Shown: positions 44,406 through 54,925, numbered from the stretch's first letter. The stretch is DNA of 64,000 nucleotides from Acinetobacter haemolyticus CIP 64.3 = MTCC 9819 (GCF_000369065.1 NZ_KB849802.1:65642-129641), one strand, 5' to 3'. Numbers and translations: made by a program. The notes: generated by a model from the sequence alone, not told the origin.

Positions 44406-47042
44406 TTAATCCTGATGTAATGGTAATCGTATTCTAATTAAAGTGCCTTGACCATGCTTGCCGCTCAATGCTTCTATCGATCCCATATGTGCACCGATAA
44501 TCGCTTTTACGATCGAAAGCCCAAGGCCTTTTCCTGTTTTACCCCGATCACCTCTTTGCATGGTATAGAACATATCAAAAATCTGTTCTCGTTCATTTTC
44601 AGGAATGCCAACACCTTGATCTTCAATCTCGATTTGTAAAAAGGCATCTTGTTGTTGGATGATCACCTCGATAGGAATATCTTCAGGTGAAAACTTTGCT
44701 GCATTTTCCAATACATTAAATATGGCTTGCTCAATTAAAGCAGGATGGACATACAGTTGAGGCAGATCTTCAGCTAACTGAACCTGAATTTTGACTTGAG
44801 GCTGATAACGTTTCAGACGTTCAGTGGCGGAGCCAATTAATTCATCTACACCAATCCAAGCTCGACTCAGTGTTAAGCCTTGATGTCCCAAACGAGTCAT
44901 ATCCAAAAGATTTTGAATATAGCGATCTAAACGCTCACCTTCTATATGAATGGTATCTAATAATTCATGCCGGTCTGACTCAGGTATTTGCTCGCCATAA
45001 TATTTAAGCGTGTCTGCTGAGCCAATCATTGCCGCCAACGGCGAACGTAGATCGTGGGAGACTGAAGACAATAAAGCTGAACGAAGCTTTTCCGTTTCAG
45101 CCACCACTCTTGAATTTTCCAATTGTAAGGAAAGCTGAATACGAGACAAAGTTTGCGCAATATCATCAATCATTAACTCAGCCAAACGTTGCTGTTCGAA
45201 GTGAATACTTTGTAAATTGCGGTTAAATCGAATGGCAACCACACCAAAATCTGCCACTAAATTTACTGGGTTAAACCACCATTCTGAATTGGTCAACGTA
45301 TTGGTAAAACGTCCACATGGTTTAGCATTCTTTTGGGTCCAATCTGCCGCAATTTGATCTTTTTCATTCAAAATCGATGCATCGCCTACCGATTGTCCAC
45401 CCACTCTCAACCAAACAGTGGCATTGAGGGAACCTTCCAAATGCTGTTTTGCTATATTTAAAACTTGTTCAATATCAACACAAGTGGATAACTTTCGTTC
45501 TAACTCTTGCAATTGAAGTGATACTGAGTTCGCAGCTCGTAAGCTCAACACTTGAGCACGTAATTGATTTGCTAAGCGTCCCACCAAAAGTGCTGAAATG
45601 ATAAAGGTGATGATCGTAATCACCCCTCGCTCTGCACTGATCAAAAATGTGTAACGAGGTTCGATAAAAAAATAGTTATATAGGAGGAAACAAATCAATA
45701 CGCTGGCAATGGTAATCAGCATCTTTGCTCGAATGGCGACCAAAAGTACAGTGATAATAAAGATTAAAGCGAGATCACTATAACCGATGAAACGATCACT
45801 GATCGCTGCCACGATGAATCCAGCAAGTATGATTAAACTACTTTCAATCACTTCACGTTGATGAAGATCAAGTCCTCGCTCTGACAAATCATCTAAAGAC
45901 TTTTTCCTATCCTGCTGTTTGGTTTTTAGCGGTTGAACAAAAGTAATCTCAAAGGGATGCTGTTTTTCTAAAAGTTGATCCGCAATATGATCTGAAAACA
46001 AACGTTGCCAAAATGATTTTTGTGGGCTTTTACCCAATAAAATATTGGATGCGCCACAATCATATGCTGCCTGTAAAATTGTAGCTGCAATATGATTGCT
46101 ATAGAGTAAATGGGTATCAGCACCGAGCTTACGCGCTAGGTTGAATGCTTTGCTCACTGCAAAAGTCTGAGTATTTTCAATTTTGCTTTTTTGAATTGAA
46201 ATCACACTCCACGTCGCATTGCGTCTTTCTGCAATTCGATGTGCGCGACGAACTAAGTCTTCCGAAAACTCGGTACCGTCAATCGCCAACATAATATGAT
46301 TTTGAATCGGAATAATTTGACCTTGAGCTACAAATTTCTCTCGATAATCAATATCGACTTGCCCTGCAACCGTTTGAATCGCAAGATCTCGTAAAGCAGT
46401 AAGATTGGCTGGCTTAAAAAAACCTTGCAAGGCATGTGGAGCGACATCAGCTAAATAAATTTTGCCATGATTCATACGCTCCAATAGTTCAGGTACAGGA
46501 AGATCGACCAGCCGAATATCTTTTAATCTTTTCAATAAAACATCAGGCACTGTTTCTGTTACCCGAATGCCCGTAATTTGATAGACCACATCATTCAAAC
46601 TTTCGAGATGCTGAATATTTAAAGTGCTGTATACATTAATCCCTGCATCAAGCAGTTCATTCACATCTTGCCAACGATACTCATGCCGACTCGTTGGTAC
46701 ATTGCGATGCGCCAACTCATCCACCAACACGATTTCCGGCTTCAGTTTGAGAATTTGGTCTAGATCCATTTCATCCAAAAAACGTCCTTGATACTCAACA
46801 CTTTTTCTCGGAATCACATTTAACCCATGTATCAAAGCCTGCGTATCAGCTCGACCATGTGTTTCAACCACGCCCACCACCACATGATGCCCTTGCTGCA
46901 TTAACTCATGTGCTCGAGTGAGCATGGCATAGGTTTTACCTACGCCTGGCGCTGCACCCAAGAAAATGGTCAGACGCCCAGATTGCTCACGTTGGCTATG
47001 CGCCAACCATGCATCTGCTTTGTTATTTCGATCGATCTGCAT
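44406..47042 (-). CDS. kdpD: Sensor histidine kinase KdpD
   Basis: 878 residues (E. coli 894). N-terminal KdpD domain with Walker A GAAPGVGKT near residue 30, a USP-like domain around 245-370 (ending SPQKSFWQRL), four membrane helices at about 400-490, a GAF-like region, then HisKA with SSVSHDLRSPLAAM (H-box, about 655) and HATPase with NVLENAAKFSPEDIP and GKGLGLSIV. It senses potassium limitation and phosphorylates KdpE. Gap to kdpC is 13 bp. Confidence 0.96.
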   Translation of the reverse strand: MQIDRNNKADAWLAHSQREQSGRLTIFLGAAPGVGKTYAMLTRAHELMQQGHHVVVGVVETHGRADTQALIHGLNVIPRKSVEYQGRFLDEMDLDQILKLKPEIVLVDELAHRNVPTSRHEYRWQDVNELLDAGINVYSTLNIQHLESLNDVVYQITGIRVTETVPDVLLKRLKDIRLVDLPVPELLERMNHGKIYLADVAPHALQGFFKPANLTALRDLAIQTVAGQVDIDYREKFVAQGQIIPIQNHIMLAIDGTEFSEDLVRRAHRIAERRNATWSVISIQKSKIENTQTFAVSKAFNLARKLGADTHLLYSNHIAATILQAAYDCGASNILLGKSPQKSFWQRLFSDHIADQLLEKQHPFEITFVQPLKTKQQDRKKSLDDLSERGLDLHQREVIESSLIILAGFIVAAISDRFIGYSDLALIFIITVLLVAIRAKMLITIASVLICFLLYNYFFIEPRYTFLISAERGVITIITFIISALLVGRLANQLRAQVLSLRAANSVSLQLQELERKLSTCVDIEQVLNIAKQHLEGSLNATVWLRVGGQSVGDASILNEKDQIAADWTQKNAKPCGRFTNTLTNSEWWFNPVNLVADFGVVAIRFNRNLQSIHFEQQRLAELMIDDIAQTLSRIQLSLQLENSRVVAETEKLRSALLSSVSHDLRSPLAAMIGSADTLKYYGEQIPESDRHELLDTIHIEGERLDRYIQNLLDMTRLGHQGLTLSRAWIGVDELIGSATERLKRYQPQVKIQVQLAEDLPQLYVHPALIEQAIFNVLENAAKFSPEDIPIEVIIQQQDAFLQIEIEDQGVGIPENEREQIFDMFYTMQRGDRGKTGKGLGLSIVKAIIGAHMGSIEALSGKHGQGTLIRIRLPLHQD

Positions 47043-47055
47043 AGGCTCAGCTCTA

Positions 47056-47667
47056 TCAACGTGAAGTTGATGATATTTGATCTAAAGCTAAGTTCAGTTG
47101 AAGCACATTGACCCGTGCCTTTCCATATATTCCCAATTGAGCCGGTTGAACATGCTGTTGGACCAACGCTCGAACCTGTTGCTCTGACAAGTGGCGTTGT
47201 TGCGCTACCCGTTTCACTTGTAATAAGGCACTTTGAGGTGAAATGTCTGGATCAATTCCACTTCCTGATGCAGTTACCATATCATGTGGAACTTGCTGCA
47301 CTGAAATTCCATTTTTGTCTGCAAATTGAATCACCCGCTCCTGAATCTGTTGTTGTAATTCAGGATTGGAGAGTGCCAAATTACTTCCCCCAACCGCATC
47401 CGCATCATACGCGATGGCACTTGGGCGAGCGTGAAAGTAGTGATCACTCACAAAGTTCTGTCCCACCAAGCTTGACCCGACAATTTTTCCATTTAACTCG
47501 ATAACACTACCATTGGCCTGTTTTGGAAATAACAATTGAGCCAAAGATACACTCACACTGCAATACAATACGCCTGCAATCAGGAATCCAACCACAATTA
47601 AACCAAAACTAGAACGAAAGAGTGGTTGTGGCTCAGAAGATAGCGGAAAATTTTCTAATCTATTCAT
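47056..47667 (-). CDS. kdpC: K(+)-transporting ATPase subunit KdpC
   Basis: 203 residues with one N-terminal membrane helix (LIVVGFLIAGVLYCSVSVSLAQLLF) and a periplasmic domain with the conserved YFHARPSA near residue 77, GSNLALSNPEL near 95 and VTASGSGIDPDISP near 130. KdpC stabilises the KdpFABC complex. About ten residues longer at the N-terminus than E. coli KdpC. Between kdpB (9 bp) and kdpD. Confidence 0.95.
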   Translation of the reverse strand: MNRLENFPLSSEPQPLFRSSFGLIVVGFLIAGVLYCSVSVSLAQLLFPKQANGSVIELNGKIVGSSLVGQNFVSDHYFHARPSAIAYDADAVGGSNLALSNPELQQQIQERVIQFADKNGISVQQVPHDMVTASGSGIDPDISPQSALLQVKRVAQQRHLSEQQVRALVQQHVQPAQLGIYGKARVNVLQLNLALDQISSTSR

Positions 47668-47676
47668 GGTGTACTC

Positions 47677-49686
47677 CTAAATCCACAACGACACAACAAG
47701 GTCAATCAATTTGATGGCAATAAACGGAAAAACCACGCCCCCTACACCATAGATCAGCATATTACGACGCAACAATTGCAAAGCACTGGCAGGTTTAAAT
47801 TGCACCCCTTTAAGCGCTAAAGGAATCAACATCGGAATAATCAGTGCATTGAAAATCAATGCAGAAATCACCGCACTGCTTGGACTACTCAACTGCAAAA
47901 TATTCAAGACATCAAGCTGAGGAATCGCAACGGCGAACAGTGCAGGTAAAATCACAAAGTATTTAGACACATCATTTGCTAAAGAGAATGTGGTTAATGC
48001 ACCGCGAGTAATTAACTGCTGTTTCCCAATCTCCACAACATCAAGCAGTTTGGTTGGATCAGAGTCCAGATCAACCATATTCCCCGCTTCTTTCGCAGCT
48101 TGCGTACCAGAGTTCATGGCTAAACCAATATCTGCTTGTGCCAAAGCGGGTGCATCATTGGTTCCATCGCCAACCATCGCGACCAATTTTCCTGCAGCTT
48201 GCTCTTTACGAATGCAGGCTAATTTATCTTCTGGGCGAGCTTCAGCAATATAATCATCCACGCCTGCTTCAGCGGCAATTGCGGCTGCGGTCAAAGGATT
48301 ATCACCCGTAACCATGATGGTTTTAATCCCCATCTCTCTCAACAATGCAAAACGCTCTTTAATGCCTTGCTTAATCACATCGGAGAGTTCAATTACACCT
48401 AAAATTCTATCATTCAGTGCGACAACCAATGGCGTTGCACCTTTTGAGGCAACATGCTCAACACAAACATTCAATTCAATATTATTTTTAATAGTTTGAT
48501 TGGTGAATTTAAGAATCGCATCTACTGCACCTTTACGAATCTGATCTCCAGAAGCTAAATTTACCCCTGATAAGCGTGTTGAAGCACTAAACTGAATAAA
48601 TTCAGCATCTTTAGATTCATGGATATTTTCTCCCATTTCTTTAGCTAAACTCACCACTGACTTACCCTCAGGGGTTGGATCAGCAAAAGATGTAAGCATC
48701 GCTGCTTGGCGTAATTCACTTGGACTCACACCCGTTAAAGGATAAAAGGCGGTTGCTTGACGATCACCATAGGTAATCGTGCCTGTTTTATCCAACAGCA
48801 ATACATCAATATCACCTGCAACCTCAACCGCTTTACCTGATTTCGCCAATACATTGGCTTTTAAGGCTCTGTTCATCCCTGCAATCCCAATTGCAGGCAA
48901 CAAACCACCAATTGTTGTTGGAATGAGACAGACCAATAACGCAATCAACATCACCAGACTGATTTTAATCCCAACCATAGAACCAATAAACGGTAATGTT
49001 GCAACCACAACAATAAAAGTAATGGTCATGATGTTCAGCAAAATACTGAGTGCAATTTCATTCGGTGTTTTTTGACGATTTGCACCCTCAACCAAGGCAA
49101 TCATGCGATCTAAAAAACTATTTCCAGCCTCATTACTGACACGGACAATAATTTGATCAGATAAAACTTTGGTACCGCCAATCACACCTGACCGATCCGT
49201 ATTGGCCTCACGCAATACAGGCGCTGACTCACCTGTCACCGCCGACTCATTAATGGTGGCAAAACCTTGAATGATTTCACCATCTGCAGGCACGATTTCA
49301 CCTGCTTTGATGATCACCAAATCATCTTTTTTTAATAAATTTGCAGAAATCACAGTTGCTGTAGCATTCAGATCAGCAATTTTATTTGCCATTAAGTTTT
49401 CACGGGCTTGGCGTAAAGAAGATGCCTGTCCACGTCCTTTGGCTTCTGCTACTGCTTCTGCATAATTGGCAAACAAAACGGTTACTAATAAGATCAAGCT
49501 CAGTAAAATGCCAAATCCCAAATTGGTGCTACCCATCAACGTTGCCACGATGGTTAACACTGTTCCAATCCATACACATGCCATTACGGGATTTTTAAAG
49601 GCATGCTGTGGTAATAATTTATAAAAGGTTTGCAGAATAATTTCTTTATTCAAGATATCCATTTGTGTCGCATTAGGGTAATTCAT
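47677..49686 (-). CDS. kdpB: K(+)-transporting P-type ATPase catalytic subunit KdpB
   Basis: 669 residues. P-type ATPase motifs: actuator-loop TGES (INESAVTGESAPV, about 155), phosphorylation motif DKTGT (about 299), the KGAVDAIL nucleotide-site block and GDGTNDAPAL (about 508). It hydrolyses ATP to drive K+ uptake through KdpA. Sits 13 bp after kdpA, forming the core of the operon. Start MNYPNAT as given, preceded by a GGAGC element. Confidence 0.97.
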   Translation of the reverse strand: MNYPNATQMDILNKEIILQTFYKLLPQHAFKNPVMACVWIGTVLTIVATLMGSTNLGFGILLSLILLVTVLFANYAEAVAEAKGRGQASSLRQARENLMANKIADLNATATVISANLLKKDDLVIIKAGEIVPADGEIIQGFATINESAVTGESAPVLREANTDRSGVIGGTKVLSDQIIVRVSNEAGNSFLDRMIALVEGANRQKTPNEIALSILLNIMTITFIVVVATLPFIGSMVGIKISLVMLIALLVCLIPTTIGGLLPAIGIAGMNRALKANVLAKSGKAVEVAGDIDVLLLDKTGTITYGDRQATAFYPLTGVSPSELRQAAMLTSFADPTPEGKSVVSLAKEMGENIHESKDAEFIQFSASTRLSGVNLASGDQIRKGAVDAILKFTNQTIKNNIELNVCVEHVASKGATPLVVALNDRILGVIELSDVIKQGIKERFALLREMGIKTIMVTGDNPLTAAAIAAEAGVDDYIAEARPEDKLACIRKEQAAGKLVAMVGDGTNDAPALAQADIGLAMNSGTQAAKEAGNMVDLDSDPTKLLDVVEIGKQQLITRGALTTFSLANDVSKYFVILPALFAVAIPQLDVLNILQLSSPSSAVISALIFNALIIPMLIPLALKGVQFKPASALQLLRRNMLIYGVGGVVFPFIAIKLIDLVVSLWI

Positions 49687-49699
49687 GGTACGTGCTCCA

Positions 49700-51409
49700 C
49701 TAGATCTTTACAGATAAATAATCAGCAATTGGTCCAATCACCAACACTGGCATAAATTGCAAAAGCGTTAAAATCAGTACAATTCCGATTAAAGTCAGTG
49801 CAAATGTAGGCGATTCAATCTGTAATGAACCCTTGGTCTCATCTGCTTTAGGTTTGGTTGCTAGACTGACTGCAATTAAAACTGGAATGATCAGTACGCT
49901 ATAACGACCTGCTAATAACGCAACACTGGCGCTGAGATTCCACCATACAGTGTTGTCGGCTAAGCCTTCAAAACCAGAACCATTATTGGCAAACGCAGAC
50001 ACATATTCATAAAAGACTTGGCTAATAGCATGCGATGCAGGATTCGAATTACCTGTTAAAGATGGGAAAGCGATAGCGATCGCAGTCAAACCAAGAATCA
50101 CCACAGGTTGTAAAAGAATGACCAGTGCCAATAACTTAATTTCAGTAACTTCAATTTTTCGCCCAAATAATTCAGGCGTACGACCTGTCATCAAACCCGC
50201 GATAAATACAGCTAAGAACAGATAAATAAAGAACTGTAATAAACCACAACCAATCCCACCCCAAATAGCATTGATCAGCATATTGGATAGCTCAACCAAA
50301 CCCGTTAATGGTGAAGCTGAGTCATGCATCATATTGACCGAACCATTATTTACCTGTGTGGTTAGACTTCCCCACAATGCAGAGGCTTCAGCTCCAAAAC
50401 GGACTTCTTTCCCTTCCATTAGCGCAATATTTGGAACCAATGACGATTTTTCAGCCCATAAAGTGAATACAGTGGAAGCCAATGACATCAACAACATCGT
50501 GCCCAAAATCATCCACATCAATTTTTTGCGTTGGATAAAGCGGCCAATCATGAATACCACAGAAATTGGGATCAGTAAGATCGCTAGCATCTCCAACACA
50601 TTAGATAATGGCGTTGGATTTTCTAAAGGCACACTACTGTTTGGACCATACCAACCACCACCATTACTGCCTAATTGCTTGATCGCCACCATCGGTGCTA
50701 CAGGTCCAAGTGGAATATGTTGTGTTTGTACTTCTACTGCTTGATCCAAAACTTGGACGGTTGGACCAGCAGAAAGTGTTGATGGCACACCTTGAAATGT
50801 CAGCAATAGAGAAAAAAACAAACCTAAAGGAATAAAGAATCGGAATAATGGTCGGATCATATCCATCCAAAAATTACCCAGATTAATATTCTTCCATGTC
50901 TTTTTCTCAGAGTTTTCTGTTTGACTCGGCTGTAAGAATAATGCTCTTAACATGGCTGTTAACAAAGCTAAACCCATAATTGGAGATAAATATTGCAAAC
51001 CAACGATCACCGTCATTTGCGACAGATAAGACAATTGAGCCTGTCCTGAATAATGCTGCTGATTGGTATTGGTCAAAAATGAAATGCTGGTGTGTAATGC
51101 CAGATCCCAATTCATGTTAGGGATATGATCTGGATTTAATGGCAACCAAGCCTGTGTCATCAAGATTGCAACACTTGTGGCTAAAAGCAAAACATTACTG
51201 ATGATAAAAGCGCCAAGATATTGCCGCCAATTCATACCGACTTGCTTTACACCTAAAACTACATAAATTGGTCGTTCTATCCATTTAAAAATACAATCGC
51301 TTTTCATGGGCTGAGCTTGCATTACATCTGCAAGATAGCGTCCAAGTGGATAAGCGAAAACCATTGCAAGAATAAATACAGAAATGAATTCCCACATAGC
51401 ACATGCCAT
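49700..51409 (-). CDS. kdpA: K(+)-transporting ATPase channel subunit KdpA
   Basis: 569 residues (E. coli 557), about ten membrane helices, four pore-like repeats with selectivity-filter sequences: NTNQQHYSG (about 114), LGSNGGGWYGPNS (about 249), and later repeats such as NNGSGFEGLADN. Selective K+ translocation subunit of Kdp. ATG 51409 is used; the internal ATG at 51397 (MWEFIS) also lacks a strong Shine-Dalgarno. First gene of the kdp operon; no kdpF frame is visible upstream. Confidence 0.95.
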   Translation of the reverse strand: MACAMWEFISVFILAMVFAYPLGRYLADVMQAQPMKSDCIFKWIERPIYVVLGVKQVGMNWRQYLGAFIISNVLLLATSVAILMTQAWLPLNPDHIPNMNWDLALHTSISFLTNTNQQHYSGQAQLSYLSQMTVIVGLQYLSPIMGLALLTAMLRALFLQPSQTENSEKKTWKNINLGNFWMDMIRPLFRFFIPLGLFFSLLLTFQGVPSTLSAGPTVQVLDQAVEVQTQHIPLGPVAPMVAIKQLGSNGGGWYGPNSSVPLENPTPLSNVLEMLAILLIPISVVFMIGRFIQRKKLMWMILGTMLLMSLASTVFTLWAEKSSLVPNIALMEGKEVRFGAEASALWGSLTTQVNNGSVNMMHDSASPLTGLVELSNMLINAIWGGIGCGLLQFFIYLFLAVFIAGLMTGRTPELFGRKIEVTEIKLLALVILLQPVVILGLTAIAIAFPSLTGNSNPASHAISQVFYEYVSAFANNGSGFEGLADNTVWWNLSASVALLAGRYSVLIIPVLIAVSLATKPKADETKGSLQIESPTFALTLIGIVLILTLLQFMPVLVIGPIADYLSVKI

Positions 51410-51874
51410 TTAAAAATAAGTCAGCAGTAGTATGGAAATTGAAGGCGTAAACTCTCTATGTCAGAACAACTAAAATGCGTAAATTTTCTGTAAAATTTAT
51501 ATGAATATTTATTTGATCGTAAAAATATGCATTTTTAGTCAATACTGCAAATAAGATCGTATTTTTTACAAAAAATCTTTGACCTAAAAAAAATTTTTTT
51601 TATAGAATTTGCAAGAGTCATTTTTCATAAATATTTTATATATTTCATTATTTTATCAATAAAAACACATATGTATATAAATATTTATAGCATTTTTTTT
51701 GTTCAATTTCATCCAATCAATCGTACTAACTAGTTCATTTAGAACATTTACTCTTATTTTAATTATGGTATTTTTGTTACATGAAGTTATAGCCAATCAA
51801 ATATGAATGACTTTTTCATGTCATTTCATAGCTTCTAAACTTAAGAATCTTAAAAGTTCAAGGAAAGATTTAAA
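51410..51874. other. AT-rich divergent region kdpA / FadL-like porin 1
   Basis: About 465 bp, very AT-rich with long A and T runs around 51590-51610. It holds the kdp promoter (candidate KdpE repeat at 51479-51494) and the porin promoter. No small kdpF-like gene was found on the complement. Confidence 0.5.
51479..51494 (-). promoter_or_regulatory. Candidate KdpE-binding direct repeat
   Basis: TTTAC-AGAAAA-TTTAC on the complement, an 11-bp-period direct repeat about 75 bp before kdpA, the spacing expected for an OmpR-class dimer. Short motif in AT-rich DNA, so tentative. Confidence 0.35.
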
Positions 51875-53374
51875 ATGAAATTAAAACACCTTAGCACTGC
51901 AATGATCTTAGCGACGTTACCTGCAACTGGAGTCTTTGCAGCAGCGTTAGACCGTTCGGGTCAGTCTATGTCTGCATTCTTACAACCAGGTAACTATTTT
52001 GAAGCGGGGATTTCAGTTCTAGATCCAACAGTTAAAGGACAAGAAGCTGGGGAATCAACCACTAAACGTAAAATTGCCGATATGGGAGATGATTATTTCT
52101 TCCCTGGCGCTGCTTTAAAACTTCAACTTACAGACAATATTTCTTTTGGTCTTATTTATGATCAACCATTTGGGGCCGATGCGGCATACACTGGTAATAA
52201 TGTATTTGTATCTAGCCCAACAGATACAATCCTAGCTCAAGATAGATTAGATGTTATTCGTCAATCAACTATTGACACCCAATTCAACAATCTTTCTGCT
52301 CAACAACGCGTTGGGGCTGCGTTAACAGCTCAAGGTGTTGACCTAACTACTCCTGCTGGTCAGCAGCAATTAGCTAACACGTTAACTCAATATAATTCTA
52401 ATGATGCTGTTAAAAATCAAATTGATACAGCCGTTAAACAAGGTATAACAAACTTAGTTGATCAAGGTTTACAACAAGTTAACGGTTTACTTGGAAAAGG
52501 AAATACCAAAGTCAAAGTAGACTCACAAAATCTATCTATGATTTTCGGTTTTCAACCTAATAAAAACCTTAACTTTTATGCAGGTGGTGTCTACCAAACA
52601 GTAAAAGGTTCAGTAAATCTTCGTGGTCAAGCATATAGTATTTATAACGGCTACGATGCCGATATTAAAGAAACTGGCGGTGTTGGTTGGTTGGCTGGTG
52701 CTGCTTATCAAATCCCTGAAATTGCGTTAAAAGCATCGGTTACTTATCGTTCTGAAATTGATCATAAAGTTAATATTAATGAAACAATTCCTACTTTACC
52801 TGCTTTAAATTTACTAGGTAGAGGTGACGCTATCGATGTAATCAACAATAGTTCTGAAAAAACAAAGATTACAACGCCACAATCTGTAAACCTTGATTTT
52901 CAAACCGGTATCATGGCTAATACCGTTGCATTTGCCAACGTGCGTTGGGTGAATTGGAAGGATTTTTCAATTCAACCTTACAAGTTTGGTTTACTATCTA
53001 AACAAATTGGTGAAGCTGTAAATCGTCCTAATGGTTTCAATTTAGTAGAATATTCTGAAGATCAATGGTCAGTTAACGCTGGTGTTGGACGTAAACTGAG
53101 CGAACAGTGGGCTGGTAACGTTTCTGTAGGTTGGGATTCTGGAGCGGGTAATCCTGTAACTACACTTGGCCCAACAGAAGGCTATTGGAACGTTGGTGTT
53201 GGTGTTCAATTTAGCCCTACTCCAGCGACATTTATCGCTGGTGGTGTGAAGTACTTCTGGTTAGGCGATGCAAAAGCCCAAACTGGTGCTCAAGCGGGTG
53301 GCAATGAGTATGTTGCTGAGTTTGAAGATAACAAAGCAATCGCTTATGGTTTGAAAATCGGTTACCGCTTCTAA
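51875..53374 (+). CDS. FadL/OmpP1-like outer-membrane transport protein 1
   Basis: 499 residues: signal peptide ending FAAA (about 23), the mature N-terminus ALDRSGQSMSAFLQPGNYFEAG, a predicted 14-strand FadL-type barrel and a C-terminal Phe (IGYRF). FadL-type channels take up hydrophobic compounds (long-chain fatty acids, aromatic hydrocarbons). Compared with the neighbouring paralogue it carries an insertion of about 90 residues (115-208) rich in Gln, Asp and Asn, probably helical and lying in an extracellular or periplasmic loop. It ends in a strong terminator, so the paralogue is independently transcribed. Confidence 0.88.
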   Translation: MKLKHLSTAMILATLPATGVFAAALDRSGQSMSAFLQPGNYFEAGISVLDPTVKGQEAGESTTKRKIADMGDDYFFPGAALKLQLTDNISFGLIYDQPFGADAAYTGNNVFVSSPTDTILAQDRLDVIRQSTIDTQFNNLSAQQRVGAALTAQGVDLTTPAGQQQLANTLTQYNSNDAVKNQIDTAVKQGITNLVDQGLQQVNGLLGKGNTKVKVDSQNLSMIFGFQPNKNLNFYAGGVYQTVKGSVNLRGQAYSIYNGYDADIKETGGVGWLAGAAYQIPEIALKASVTYRSEIDHKVNINETIPTLPALNLLGRGDAIDVINNSSEKTKITTPQSVNLDFQTGIMANTVAFANVRWVNWKDFSIQPYKFGLLSKQIGEAVNRPNGFNLVEYSEDQWSVNAGVGRKLSEQWAGNVSVGWDSGAGNPVTTLGPTEGYWNVGVGVQFSPTPATFIAGGVKYFWLGDAKAQTGAQAGGNEYVAEFEDNKAIAYGLKIGYRF

Positions 53375-53390
53375 TCCATCTCAATGAAAA

Positions 53391-53417
53391 AGACCGTCGC
53401 AAGACGGTCTTTTTTTA
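53391..53417 (+). terminator. Rho-independent terminator of FadL-like porin 1
   Basis: AGACCGTC-GCAA-GACGGTCT followed by seven T: 8-bp stem with a GNRA-type loop. Confidence 0.95.
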
Positions 53418-53597
53418 TCGACTGAATTTACCGGTTAATCAACTTTTAGAGTGATTAATCTATAAAGCCTTATGACTCAACAACTTTCCATGACTTTATC
53501 AGTTCATTTATGGACATTTGTAAAAATATTTGATTACTCAAAAATTGTGTTACTTTTCGCGGCATTCTAGTTACACCTGATATGAGAAAAAATATCA

Positions 53598-54827
53598 ATG
53601 AAGCTGCATGCGACTCAAACAGCACTTTTACTCAGTTTATTACCAACAACCTCTGCTTTTGCAGCAGCCTTGGATCGTTCTGGCCAGTCAATTTCAGCCT
53701 TCTTGCAGCCAAGCAATTATTTTGAAGCGGGTATTACTTTTCTAAGTGCGGACGTATCAGGGAAAGATACATCTCAAAATAATACAGGAGACATGGCAAA
53801 TCATTATTACTCACCAAGTGCAGCCTTAAAAATTCAAGCAACTGAACAATTTTCAATTGGCTTACTTTATGATCATCCATATGGTGCTGATGCGGAATAT
53901 CATGGTCAAAATAACTTTGTAGAAAATCGTCCTGTCCCGTTCCAAGGGAATACCTCAGTTAAGGTTCGTACTGAAAATTTAAATTTACTTTTCGGCTACC
54001 AACCCAACCAGAACTGGAATCTTTATGCAGGGGCCGTTTATCAAACTTTGGATGCTAACGTATTATTACGTGGCACAAGTTACAGTGCCTATAATGGCTA
54101 TGACTTTAAAACGGGTCGAGATGAGGCTGTAGGTTGGTTAGCGGGTGTCGCTTATCAAATTCCAGAAATCGCAATGAAAGCATCTCTCACCTATCGTGCC
54201 AAGATTAAGCATGAAATGAATGCTTATGAAAAACATAATGCTGCGGGTATGACTGGCAGCCCAATATTTGATGCGATGTTAACTGAAGTTAATAATGCTC
54301 AAGGCATCACAGAAATTACTACCCCACAATCGATCAATCTCGATCTACAAACAGGGATCATGGAAAATACCGTTGCCTTTGCTAACATTCGTTGGGTGAA
54401 CTGGAAAGACTTTGCCATTCGTCCATATAAGTTTGGTGCTGCATCAGTACTCGCTCCTGTTGTAAATGGTACTGGCAAAAAAGATGGCTTTGATCTTGTT
54501 GCTTATACCGATGATCAATATTCGATAACTGCTGGCATAGGACGTAAATTTAATGATTTATGGGCGGGTAACTTTTCTGTAGGGTGGGACTCAGGTGCGG
54601 GTAACCCTGTGACCACACTTGGACCAACGGAGGGTTATTGGAACATCGGCCTAGGTGTTCAATACAGCCCTGCTCCAAACTACTTCATCGCTGGTGGCGT
54701 GAAATATTTCTGGTTAGGTGATGCCAAAGCACAATCCGGTTCTCAATTTGATACACCTGCTTATATTGCAGAGTTCAAAAACAATGATGCTATCGCATAC
54801 GGTTTAAAAATTGGTTATAAGTTTTAA
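53598..54827 (+). CDS. FadL/OmpP1-like outer-membrane transport protein 2
   Basis: 409 residues, tandem paralogue of the preceding gene with the same signal peptide layout (FAAALDRSGQSISAFLQP), the shared NIRWVNWKDFAIRPYKFG and DSGAGNPVTTLGPTEGYW blocks, and a C-terminal KF (IGYKF). It lacks the insertion found in paralogue 1, and its length is typical of FadL-like proteins. Substrate is presumably a hydrophobic carbon source; the duplication suggests division of labour. Confidence 0.88.
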   Translation: MKLHATQTALLLSLLPTTSAFAAALDRSGQSISAFLQPSNYFEAGITFLSADVSGKDTSQNNTGDMANHYYSPSAALKIQATEQFSIGLLYDHPYGADAEYHGQNNFVENRPVPFQGNTSVKVRTENLNLLFGYQPNQNWNLYAGAVYQTLDANVLLRGTSYSAYNGYDFKTGRDEAVGWLAGVAYQIPEIAMKASLTYRAKIKHEMNAYEKHNAAGMTGSPIFDAMLTEVNNAQGITEITTPQSINLDLQTGIMENTVAFANIRWVNWKDFAIRPYKFGAASVLAPVVNGTGKKDGFDLVAYTDDQYSITAGIGRKFNDLWAGNFSVGWDSGAGNPVTTLGPTEGYWNIGLGVQYSPAPNYFIAGGVKYFWLGDAKAQSGSQFDTPAYIAEFKNNDAIAYGLKIGYKF

Positions 54828-54843
54828 TCTTGTTTAATCAGTC

Positions 54844-54866
54844 AAAAGGCGCATAATGCGCCTTTT
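54844..54866. terminator. Bidirectional terminator between FadL-like porin 2 and thrH
   Basis: AAAAGGCGCA-TAA-TGCGCCTTTT, a 10-bp stem with A/T tracts on both sides. Confidence 0.9.
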
Positions 54867-54925
54867 GTTGCTTTTAGCTTCACGCTTTGAGAAATCTCAT
54901 AAAACAGTTTCTCTGGATAGATTTA

